A stretch of 64,000 nucleotides of DNA from Catenovulum sp052056295. Lineage in GTDB: Bacteria; Pseudomonadota; Gammaproteobacteria; Enterobacterales; Alteromonadaceae. Below, piece after piece: positions 43,130 through 50,671 of this stretch. The stretch is from assembly GCF_052056295.1 (NCBI RefSeq), contig NZ_CP182493.1:1-64000 (forward strand). Reading direction: 5' to 3'. A program made the translations under genes and the position numbers. The number at the start of each line of letters is the position of its first letter. The stretch's first letter is position 1. The notes beneath the pieces are model-generated. The model made no database searches and had not been told where the DNA came from. It saw nothing but the letters and a program-made list of their open reading frames with translations.

Positions 43130-43975
43130 ATGTCTACAGAAAATGCATTACTCACTATACTCGCCGAGAAAATTAAAAACGACTCCTTGGTATTACCTAC
43201 CTTGCCAGAAATTGCGATTAGAGTGCGCGAAGCCGCTGATGATCCTGATGTGAATTTACACCAAATGGCTGATGTTATTTCACACGATCCTGCATTATCG
43301 GCTCGTATGCTTAAGATTGCTAATAGTGCATATATGGGACGTTCGGTAAAAGTAACCACCATTAATCAAGCCGTGACTCGTATTGGTTTACGCCAAATTA
43401 AAAACATTGCGACAGCACTTGCTATGGAGCAATTGTTTGTATCAAAAAATGATGTAGTTAAAGCCGCGCTAGACAAAGTTTGGTCGTTAACCGTTTCTGT
43501 TTCTGCAGTTGCTATGGCTTTGTTGAAGCACTACATCAGTCGCAACAAACATACTTCACTAAATTTGGATACTATTACTTTGGCTGCTATGGTGCATAAC
43601 ATAGGTGTGTTGCCAATTTTAACCGAAGCTGAGCGTCATCCTGATGTATTTGCGAATCCTGAGTTTTTAGAAGGTGCGATTGCACGTTTAGCTGGTCGTG
43701 TCGGTGGTTCTATCATGCGCGCTTGGGAATTCGGTCCAGAATTTGTAAGTGTTGCCGAAAGATGGAATGACAAACGGTATGAGCCAGAAGATATCAGTTA
43801 TATAGATTTTGTCCGAGTTGCCGCTATATATGCTGATGTATTGCCAGTTGAAGGTGATAAAGCAGACGCTTACGCTCAATACGTTGATAAAGGCATAATG
43901 ACTGATTTGGATTATATAGATTCAGATGAGTTTAAAGAGCAAGTAGCGATTGCCAAAGCGATTTTTGCTGATTAA
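43130..43975 (+). CDS. HDOD-domain signal-transduction protein
   Basis: A 281-residue protein with an HDOD domain (LPTLPEIAIRVREAADDPDVNLHQMADVISHDPALSARMLKIANS... RIGLRQIKNIATALAM), the HD-GYP relative without full catalytic motifs. Such proteins act in regulatory networks, often with c-di-GMP; the partner is unknown. ATG at 43130 is chosen because GTAAGGAA lies 4-11 bp before it and the conserved domain follows directly. Ends before a strong bidirectional terminator. Confidence 0.85.
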   Translation: MSTENALLTILAEKIKNDSLVLPTLPEIAIRVREAADDPDVNLHQMADVISHDPALSARMLKIANSAYMGRSVKVTTINQAVTRIGLRQIKNIATALAMEQLFVSKNDVVKAALDKVWSLTVSVSAVAMALLKHYISRNKHTSLNLDTITLAAMVHNIGVLPILTEAERHPDVFANPEFLEGAIARLAGRVGGSIMRAWEFGPEFVSVAERWNDKRYEPEDISYIDFVRVAAIYADVLPVEGDKADAYAQYVDKGIMTDLDYIDSDEFKEQVAIAKAIFAD

Positions 43976-43999
43976 TTAATTTGTAGTACTGTGAAATGA

Positions 44000-44029
44000 A
44001 AAACGCGATGTATAGGTACATCGCGTTTT
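44000..44029. terminator. Bidirectional terminator between HDOD gene and rdgC
   Basis: A 13-bp stem (AAAACGCGATGTA/TACATCGCGTTTT), loop TAGG, with A/T-rich flanks serving both the plus-strand HDOD gene and the minus-strand rdgC. Confidence 0.88.
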
Positions 44030-44064
44030 ATATTTGAGTGAATCAATAAAGGTTAAACTAGGGT

Positions 44065-44963
44065 TTATTCAATCTCGGTAAACTCTAAAACTTCGGCTAA
44101 ACGCGCTACGAACTTGTCTAGCTCACCACACATTAAGGCGAAGTCTGCATCTAAACGAGCAAACTTATCTTCGTCGGTTACATCTTCGTTTTGTTCTTTT
44201 ACCACATCACTGAATTTGATGCGTTTTATAGCCATGTCATCACATAAAATACATGAAAGAGTTTCTTGCCAGTCCACAGCAATTTTAGTGACGTGTTTGC
44301 CATTGTTTAGATGGTTTAATAAATCTTCCGAATCAAGCGATAAGTTTTTACAGCGTAATACACCTTCATCTTCAGCAAAGTCTTTTAATTCAACTTCAGT
44401 TCCTAAAGTAAAATCGCTTGGGTGATTGCCTTTCATCCATTCGTCAAAAGTAAGCATAGTAGCACTATCAGTTTCAGGCGGTACTACAGGTAAAGTACCT
44501 TACGTAGGTAAGCTAACATTTCTTCAGCTTTGCCTGGGCTGCCAGCTTCAACTAAAATCCAGCCTGATTCTGCGAATATTGCAGCGCGAGTGAAAGTCGA
44601 TTTAGAAAAAGCTTGTGGCAATAATGTGTGAATTAATTCTTCTTTTAAATTTTGTTTTTCTTTGCCTTTAACTTTTCGGCCTTCGGCTTGTTCTATCTCT
44701 TCAAGTTTTTCTTCAAGTAATTCTTTTACTACAGAAGCTGGTAATACTTTTTCTTGTTTCTTGAGTGACACCAAATGAAACTGGCCAACACTGTGCACCA
44801 AAGTATGTGCTTTTGGGTGAAGTGCTTTTGTCCAACCAATTGAGCTCATTTCGCTTTTTAAACAAGGGGTAAATTTAAATTCTTGTAGTTTGTCTTCTAG
44901 TTGTTCTGCGGAAAATTCGAACGGAGAGGTAAAGCGATATAGTAGGGCGTTTTTAAACCACAT
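44065..44963 (-). pseudogene. rdgC: Recombination-associated protein RdgC, split by a frameshift
   Basis: Two minus-strand ORFs cover one RdgC protein. The 159-residue piece (44484-44963) has the N-terminal WFKNALLYRF, FTPCLKSEMSSIGW, LPASVVKELLEEKLEEIE and ends LRKVLYL then stop. The 130-residue piece (44065-44457) has LDSEDLLNHLNNGKHVTKIAVDWQE and LDADFALMCGELD. In the second frame the coding continues upstream of its ATG as LPVVPPETDSAT, matching the LPVVP that follows LRKSLGS in E. coli RdgC, so the break is at about 44490-44502. Restoring 7 bp gives ~301 residues, close to the usual 303. RdgC binds DNA and restrains RecA. Genuine loss, or a sequencing error, both fit. Confidence 0.88.
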
Positions 44964-44975
44964 AATATAATCCTG

Positions 44976-45239
44976 TTATAATTTTTCTGCTTCAATCAGC
45001 AGATCAGTTAACGGTTCACTACAGCAAGGTAAAAATTCACCACGGCGAACAAATGCCAATGGCTCTTTTGGGTAATTAACTTCGCCTTCAACTAAAACTG
45101 TTCGGCAAGCACCACAATAGCCATCACGACAATGGTAGTGAACTTCTAAATCTTGAGATTCGATATATTCGAGCAGGGATTGGCAGCCGGATGATGTGTA
45201 ATTGCTGTAATCAACCCGGCATTGAATTTTTTCGGACAT
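44976..45239 (-). CDS. yfaE: 2Fe-2S ferredoxin YfaE (ribonucleotide reductase maintenance)
   Basis: An 87-residue plant-type [2Fe-2S] ferredoxin with the ligand cysteines in HCRDGYCGACRTV plus LPCCSEP (C-X4-C-X2-C...C). In E. coli, YfaE helps reload the di-iron/tyrosyl-radical cofactor of NrdB. It follows nrdB by 15 bp and completes the nrdA-nrdB-yfaE operon. Confidence 0.93.
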   Translation of the reverse strand: MSEKIQCRVDYSNYTSSGCQSLLEYIESQDLEVHYHCRDGYCGACRTVLVEGEVNYPKEPLAFVRRGEFLPCCSEPLTDLLIEAEKL

Positions 45240-45254
45240 AATGCGAACTGTTTA

Positions 45255-46385
45255 TTACAGTTCGAAATCCCCGAAGTCGTCAGTATTTAACTCGCTGTCA
45301 ATTTGACCTACTAAATATGAGCTAATTTCAGCTTCTTGCGGAGCAACTTGAACATTGTCACTGACCAACCAAGCATTAATCCAAGGGATTGGATTTTGCG
45401 TTTGGCCAAATATTGCTGGCAAGCCGATTGCGGTCATACGGGTATTGGTAATGTATTCAACGTATTGGCACAGAATTTCTTTGTTTAAGCCGATCATTGA
45501 ACCATCTTTAAATAAGTACTCAGCCCATTCTTTTTCTTGCTCAGCGGCAGCTCTAAAAATACCAATGACTTCTTCGCGGCATTCTAAGGCTATTTCTGCC
45601 ATGTCGTTATCATCTTGGCCATCCGCCATAATGTTTAACATGTGCTGTGTACCAGTTAAGTGCAGAGCTTCATCACGTGCGATTAATTTGATGATTTTAG
45701 CATTACCTTCCATCAATTCACGTTCAGCAAAAGCAAAACTACAGGCAAAGCTGACATAAAAGCGAATGGCTTCTAATACGTTAACCGCAGCAATACATAA
45801 GTAGGTTAGTTTCTTAAGTTCACGTACTGACACATTGATAATTTGGTCATCAACTTCATATTGGCCTTCACCACGTGTGTGATAAAGTTGGCACGCGAGA
45901 ATTAATTGATCGTAATAAACTGAAATATCTTTAGCGCGTTTTAAGATATGTTCATTGACAACTATGTCATCAAAGACTAATCCAGGCTCATTAACAATAT
46001 TACGAATAATATGTGTGTATGAGCGGCTATGAATAGTTTCACTGAAAGCCCAAGTTTCGATCCAAGTTTCTAATTCAGGCAACGACACTATTGGCAATAA
46101 TGCGACGTTAGGTGAGCGCCCTTGAATACTGTCTAATAAAGTTTGGTATTTCAGGTTACTTAAAAAGACATGTCTTTCATGATCAGAAAGCTTTTGAAAA
46201 TCTGAACGGTCACGGCTGACATCAACTTCTTCAGGTCGCCAGAAAAAGCTTAACTGCTTTTCAATTAGGCGCTCAAAAATAGGGTGCTTTTGTTTGTCGT
46301 AGCGTGCAACATTCACTAAATTACCAAAAAACATTGGCTCATTTAGATAATCTGTATTGTTTTTATTAAATGTTGTGTAACTCAT
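45255..46385 (-). CDS. nrdB: Ribonucleoside-diphosphate reductase, class Ia, beta subunit
   Basis: A 376-residue subunit carrying the di-iron centre and tyrosyl radical for deoxynucleotide synthesis. The start is ATG at 46385 (MSYTTFNKNN), giving exactly the E. coli length and N-terminus. An upstream in-frame start at 46436 would begin inside the nrdA-nrdB gap and cover its terminator. Metal ligands appear in ETIHSRSYTHI and the later DEALHLTGTQHM. The C-terminal EINTDDFGDFEL-type tail (here LNTDDFGDFEL) contacts NrdA. Confidence 0.96.
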   Translation of the reverse strand: MSYTTFNKNNTDYLNEPMFFGNLVNVARYDKQKHPIFERLIEKQLSFFWRPEEVDVSRDRSDFQKLSDHERHVFLSNLKYQTLLDSIQGRSPNVALLPIVSLPELETWIETWAFSETIHSRSYTHIIRNIVNEPGLVFDDIVVNEHILKRAKDISVYYDQLILACQLYHTRGEGQYEVDDQIINVSVRELKKLTYLCIAAVNVLEAIRFYVSFACSFAFAERELMEGNAKIIKLIARDEALHLTGTQHMLNIMADGQDDNDMAEIALECREEVIGIFRAAAEQEKEWAEYLFKDGSMIGLNKEILCQYVEYITNTRMTAIGLPAIFGQTQNPIPWINAWLVSDNVQVAPQEAEISSYLVGQIDSELNTDDFGDFEL

Positions 46386-46412
46386 AGGCCGTACAAATTC
46401 TCTTTTAAAGAC

Positions 46413-46439
46413 AAAAAAGCCGTGGGCAATACACACGGC
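46413..46439 (-). terminator. Intrinsic terminator in the nrdA-nrdB gap
   Basis: On the minus strand GCCGTG pairs with CACGGC around a 9-nt loop and is followed by T6. It lies 26 bp past the nrdA stop and 28 bp before the nrdB start, in the operon's own direction. Confidence 0.78.
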
Positions 46440-46464
46440 CTTTATAATTAACTACAAAATTGTT

Positions 46465-48756
46465 TTATATTTTACAAGCGCCGCCGGCACAGTCATCATC
46501 TTGTGCTTTAGCTTCTTTTTGTGGATCTTCTGCACCATCACGTGTGTTATGGTAGTACAGAGTTTTCACACCTAACTTATACGCATACAACAAGTCTTTT
46601 AATAATTGTTGCATTGGTACTTTACCACTTGGGAATTTAGTTGGATCGTAGTTAGTATTCGCAGAGATAGTTTGGTCAATAAACTTCTGCATAATAGCAA
46701 CTAAGCCTAAGTAACCTTGGTTGTTTGGAATAGACCACAACAACTCATACTGGTTTTTAAGTTTTTCGTATTCAGGTACAACTTGACGCAAAATACCGTC
46801 TTTACTTGCTTTTATACTGACAAAACCACGCGGTGGTTCAATACCATTAGTCGCATTGGAAATTTGCGAAGACGTTTCTGAAGGCATTAATGCAGATAAA
46901 GTCGAGTTACGTAAACCGTGCTCTTTTATGCTGCTACGTAATGCTTCCCAATCTAAATGTAATGGCTCGTCACAAATGCTATCTACATCTTTTTTGTAAG
47001 TGTCGATAGGTAAAATACCTTGCGAGTAAGTCGTCTCATTAAATTTAGGACACGCGCCTTTTTCTTTGGCTAACTCGTTTGAAGCTTTTAACAAGTAGTA
47101 TTGAATGGCTTCAAAGGTTTTATGCGTTAAGCCGTTGGCACTACCGTCTGAATATTTCACACCGTTTTTAGCTAAGTAGTAGGCGTAGTTGATTACACCA
47201 ATACCTAATGTTCTGCGGTTAATACTTGAGTTAAATGCAGCTGGTACAGGGTAGTCTTGATAATCTAACAAACAGTCTAATGCACGTACTGCAAGTTCTG
47301 CTAAACCATCTAACTCATCTAAGTTTTCAATTGCACCTAAGTTGAATGCCGATAAGGTACAAAGCGCGATTTCTGCTTCTTCATCACTAATATTGTTTAG
47401 TGGCTTAGTTGGCAGTGCAATTTCTAAACATAAGTTACTTTGTTTAATTGGCGCAACTTTAGGATCAAACGGGCTATGGGTATTACAGTGGTCAACATTC
47501 TGTAAATAGATACGACCTGTGCTTGCACGCTCTTGTGCAAACAAACCAAATAGCTCGGTTGCTTTCAGTGATTTTTTACGAATTGACGGATCGTTTTCGT
47601 ATTTAATGTATAACTCTTCAAACAAGTTTTGGTCAGCAAAAAATGCGTCATACAAACCAGGCACATCACTTGGGCTAAATAAGGTGATGTTCTCGTTTTT
47701 AATTAAACGTTGATACATTAAGCGGTTAAATTGTACGCCATAGTCTAAGTGACGAACACGGTTGTCATCTACACCACGGTTGTTTTTAAGTACAACTAAT
47801 GATTCAACTTCTAAGTGCCATAAAGGGAAGAATAGGGTTGCTGCACCACCACGCACACCACCTTGTGAACAGCTTTTTACCGCTGTTTGGAAATGTTTGT
47901 AGAAAGGAATACAACCAGTATGGAATGCTTCACCACCGCGAATTGGGCTACCTAATGCACGGATGCGACCTGCATTAACACCAATACCAGCACGTTGGCT
48001 GACGTATTTTACAATTGCACTAGAAGTTGCATTGATTGAATCTAAGCTATCACCACACTCAATTAATACACAAGAGCTGAATTGGCGAGTCGGTGTACGT
48101 ACACCCGACATAATGGGTGTAGGTAGAGAAATCTTAAACTGAGAAATTGCATCGTAGAAACGACGCACATAATCCATACGGGTATCTTTTGGATAGTTAG
48201 CAAATAAACATGCTGATACCAATACGTACAAATATTGCGGGCTCTCGTAAATATCGCCTGTTACACGGTTTTGAACAAGATATTTACCTTCTAACTGTTT
48301 AACCGCTCCATATGAGAAGTTTAAGTCGCGCATGTGCTCAACAAAATCATTCATCTGGTCGAATTCTTCACGAGAATAATCGGCTAACAAATGTTGATCG
48401 TATTTTCCTGCTTCACATAACTTAACTACGTGATCATATAAATGTGGTGGTTCAAACTGACCGTAAGCTTTTTTACGCAAATGGAAGATAGATAAGCGCG
48501 CTGCTAAATATTGATAATCAGGCGTTTCTTCACTGATCAAGTCAGCTGCTGATTTGATAATTGTTTCGTGAATGTCTTCTGTTTTAATACCGTCGTAGAA
48601 CTGAATGTGTGATTTCATTTCTACTTGAGATACAGAAACATTGTTCAAACCCTTAGCCGCCCAAGTTACAACTTTATGTAACTTCTCTAGATCTAAAGGT
48701 TCTTTATTACCGTCGCGCTTAGTTACGAAGAGCTGGTCAGTCATTTGAGTCGTCAA
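46465..48756 (-). CDS. nrdA: Ribonucleoside-diphosphate reductase, class Ia, alpha subunit
   Basis: A 763-residue catalytic subunit reducing NDPs to dNDPs. An N-terminal ATP cone (LFVTKRDGNKEPLDLEKLHKVVTWAAKGL) gives allosteric activity control. The barrel contains the active-site motifs FSSCVLIECGDSLDSI and SNLCLEIALPT, and MPSETSSQISNATNGIEPPR. The radical-transfer tyrosines are in TLYYHNTRDGAED, and the C-terminal CAGGACKI is the redox-active Cys pair. It is the first gene of nrdA-nrdB-yfaE; two NrdR-like boxes lie 67-113 bp upstream. Confidence 0.98.
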   Translation of the reverse strand: MTTQMTDQLFVTKRDGNKEPLDLEKLHKVVTWAAKGLNNVSVSQVEMKSHIQFYDGIKTEDIHETIIKSAADLISEETPDYQYLAARLSIFHLRKKAYGQFEPPHLYDHVVKLCEAGKYDQHLLADYSREEFDQMNDFVEHMRDLNFSYGAVKQLEGKYLVQNRVTGDIYESPQYLYVLVSACLFANYPKDTRMDYVRRFYDAISQFKISLPTPIMSGVRTPTRQFSSCVLIECGDSLDSINATSSAIVKYVSQRAGIGVNAGRIRALGSPIRGGEAFHTGCIPFYKHFQTAVKSCSQGGVRGGAATLFFPLWHLEVESLVVLKNNRGVDDNRVRHLDYGVQFNRLMYQRLIKNENITLFSPSDVPGLYDAFFADQNLFEELYIKYENDPSIRKKSLKATELFGLFAQERASTGRIYLQNVDHCNTHSPFDPKVAPIKQSNLCLEIALPTKPLNNISDEEAEIALCTLSAFNLGAIENLDELDGLAELAVRALDCLLDYQDYPVPAAFNSSINRRTLGIGVINYAYYLAKNGVKYSDGSANGLTHKTFEAIQYYLLKASNELAKEKGACPKFNETTYSQGILPIDTYKKDVDSICDEPLHLDWEALRSSIKEHGLRNSTLSALMPSETSSQISNATNGIEPPRGFVSIKASKDGILRQVVPEYEKLKNQYELLWSIPNNQGYLGLVAIMQKFIDQTISANTNYDPTKFPSGKVPMQQLLKDLLYAYKLGVKTLYYHNTRDGAEDPQKEAKAQDDDCAGGACKI

Positions 48757-48822
48757 TCCTGATATTATATTTTTTATTTAGCCAATATTTCACAGTGCGA
48801 CTAGAGCTTGGTTAAAACTCAG

Positions 48823-48838
48823 CCACAAGATGTGGGGC
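48823..48838. promoter_or_regulatory. NrdR-like box, proximal to nrdA
   Basis: CCACAAGATGTGGGGC matches the 16-bp NrdR consensus (ACACWATATATWGTGT) at 10 positions, sharing the core CACAAGAT with the next box. Weak alone; the pair spacing supports it. Confidence 0.5.
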
Positions 48839-48853
48839 TAGTTAGCGGAATCA

Positions 48854-48869
48854 ACACAAGATAATGAGG
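48854..48869. promoter_or_regulatory. NrdR-like box, distal to nrdA
   Basis: ACACAAGATAATGAGG matches the NrdR consensus at 12 of 16 positions and starts exactly 31 bp from the proximal box, the helical spacing reported for tandem NrdR sites. Confidence 0.55.
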
Positions 48870-49082
48870 TTTTGCTCTGAAAGCAAGATTTGATTTTAGT
48901 TTAAATTTACATTTTTTTTGGCGTATATTTTGCGCGTTAGTAGTTGCTAACTTTTCATTAAAAGTAGACTAGTAGGTCAAGTGTTTTTGAATAAAAAAAC
49001 CAGCTTTTTAATTGACCAATATCTTGTTTATTTTAGTTTGCGCTGTTTTATTAAGATTTGTTATATGAAAGAGTTTGCATTT
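48870..49082. other. Noncoding A/T-rich stretch between nrdA and gph
   Basis: No ORF here has a credible start. There is a -10-like TATATT near 48924 after a T8 run, and a short GTTAG/CTAAC inverted repeat at 48937-48952. A small RNA transcribed rightward is possible but unsupported; I see nothing firm. Confidence 0.3.
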
Positions 49083-49113
49083 AGCGGTTTGTTTACTGCT
49101 TATACAAACCGCT
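49083..49113. terminator. Hairpin downstream of gph
   Basis: AGCGGTTTGT/ACAAACCGCT, 10 bp with an 11-nt loop, 23 bp past the gph stop. No T run follows on the minus strand; a weak one would serve the plus strand less well still. Confidence 0.45.
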
Positions 49114-49135
49114 TAAATAATATCAACAATGGCGA

Positions 49136-49807
49136 TTATTTAATGATTGAGACAAGTTCTGAAGGCTGTTCAATTATAAAATCAGCTTGCCATTCTTCTA
49201 CTGGCAATTCGTCTTGAGTATAACCCCAGTTCGCTATAAATGTTTGCATGCATGCGCGGTTACCAGCTTCTATATCACGCAATGCATCACCAACATACCA
49301 AGTTTGTTGTGGGTCAATTTGCATGTGTTTACATGCGTGAAATAGCGGCTCTGGATCTGGCTTTCTCACTGTTAACGTATCGCCAGAAACATTAATTTTT
49401 GAATGTTTAAACTCTGGATATTTAGTTAATAATACGTCAGTCAAAAAAGCCGGTTTATTGGTCACAACACCCCATAATATGTTTTGTTGATTGAGCATTT
49501 CCAATGTCTCTGCCATACCTGCAAAAAAATCTGTATGGGTACTGATATTATTCAGGTAATAATCCAAAAAAATACCGCGTAGTTTTTCAACTTCATAAGA
49601 CTGCCAGTTTTCACCTAGGCCTAATTTGAGTAATCCCAAGGCACCGTGCGAGGCGACCGGTCTGTATTGCTCATATGACACACTTGGCATATCAAGTGTT
49701 GATAACACATAGTTTAGCGTTTCACCTAAATCTTTAGCCGTGTCTAATAATGTGCCATCTAAATCAAATAAAATACCCTGAGGTTTAGTTAAAGTTTTTG
49801 CGCGCAT
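49136..49807 (-). CDS. gph: Phosphoglycolate phosphatase (HAD family)
   Basis: A 223-residue HAD hydrolase. The nucleophile motif ILFDLDGTLLDTAKDL is near residue 12, motif II is in VVTNKPAFL, the motif III lysine in VRKPDPEPL, and motif IV in WYVGDALRDIEAG. The family removes phosphate from 2-phosphoglycolate produced by DNA repair. Its start overlaps ubiG by 19 bp, the common ubiG-gph arrangement, so it is translated with ubiG. Confidence 0.88.
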   Translation of the reverse strand: MRAKTLTKPQGILFDLDGTLLDTAKDLGETLNYVLSTLDMPSVSYEQYRPVASHGALGLLKLGLGENWQSYEVEKLRGIFLDYYLNNISTHTDFFAGMAETLEMLNQQNILWGVVTNKPAFLTDVLLTKYPEFKHSKINVSGDTLTVRKPDPEPLFHACKHMQIDPQQTWYVGDALRDIEAGNRACMQTFIANWGYTQDELPVEEWQADFIIEQPSELVSIIK

Positions 49808-50487
49808 AAAATATAGTTCACTGCCAAATCATTATTAATTGAAAATTTTTGGGTAAGCGGATTGAAATGAATACCGTTAGCTTTTTTAACTTTACAGTTA
49901 TTTTGTTCAATCATACCTATTACTTCTGAAGGCTTTAAAAATTTGTCGTGTTCGTGTGTACCTTTAGGTACAAGGTTGAGCACATATTCAGCCGCAACTA
50001 TACCCAATAAATAGCTACGTAAGGTACGATTTAATGTTGATACAAATAAGTAGCCACCAGGTTTTAATGTACTTATTGCCGCTTGTAAAATACTTGCCGG
50101 ATCGGGTACATGTTCGAGCATTTCTAAACTGGTGACAATGTCAAAGGTTTCGAGGTGTTCTGGGGCGAAGTCTTCAATCAATCCTTGATGATAATTTATC
50201 GATAAAGCAGATTCTTGTGCATGATGTTTTGCGACTTCAACCGATTGAGGTGCTGGCTCTAGTCCGGTAACTTGGCCACCTCGTTGTGCTAGCGCTTCAG
50301 CTAAAATGCCACCGCCGCTGCCAACATCCAATATCTTTTTGCCAAATAAACCGCTGGCACAATCTTCAATGTACTGCACTCGATATGGGTTCATTTTATG
50401 CAAAGGTGCAAATTCACCATCAAGATCCCACCATTTATCCGCAATGGCGTTAAATTTCTCTATTTCTGTTGGGTCTATATTGCTCAA
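49789..50487 (-). CDS. ubiG: Ubiquinone biosynthesis O-methyltransferase UbiG
   Basis: A 232-residue class I methyltransferase that performs both O-methylations in ubiquinone synthesis. The N-terminus has FNAIADKWWDLDGEFAPLHKMNPYR and the SAM motif LDVGSGGGILAEAL lies near residue 52. TSLEMLEHVPDP and the amphipathic KGTHEHDKF segment follow. It is divergent from gyrA, the gene arrangement found in E. coli. Confidence 0.96.
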   Translation of the reverse strand: MSNIDPTEIEKFNAIADKWWDLDGEFAPLHKMNPYRVQYIEDCASGLFGKKILDVGSGGGILAEALAQRGGQVTGLEPAPQSVEVAKHHAQESALSINYHQGLIEDFAPEHLETFDIVTSLEMLEHVPDPASILQAAISTLKPGGYLFVSTLNRTLRSYLLGIVAAEYVLNLVPKGTHEHDKFLKPSEVIGMIEQNNCKVKKANGIHFNPLTQKFSINNDLAVNYILCAQKL

Positions 50488-50586
50488 TTTTGTTGCTCTA
50501 GCTGAGGTTTAATATGCCCATTATAAAAATTTACAGGGTGGCGACAAGTTAAAGCGTATTTTTTCAATGGTATGCGCCGTGGTTTG

Positions 50587-50595
50587 TGGTAGAAT
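50587..50595 (+). promoter_or_regulatory. Predicted extended -10 of gyrA
   Basis: TGGTAGAAT is an extended -10 element (TG-n-TAGAAT), 76 bp before the gyrA ATG. No convincing -35 is seen. Confidence 0.42.
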
Positions 50596-50671
50596 TGCCC
50601 GCTAAAAAACGGTGACTCAAAAAACCGTATGCGAAAAAAGCAAGTATAACAACTAGGGAAATATCCTATTT

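Noticed and set aside
44458..44502. Programmed ribosomal frameshift joining the two rdgC ORFs
   Set aside because: No slippery heptamer or downstream structure is visible at the junction, and RdgC is not known to use frameshifting; a small deletion explains it better.
46386..46436. Longer NrdB N-terminus
   Set aside because: The extra 17 residues cover the intergenic terminator and are absent from the E. coli protein; the ATG at 46385 gives exactly 376 residues.
48981..49217. 78-codon plus-strand ORF between nrdA and gph
   Set aside because: It overlaps the 3' end of gph on the other strand, has no ribosome-binding site and its sequence is low-complexity translation of A/T-rich DNA.
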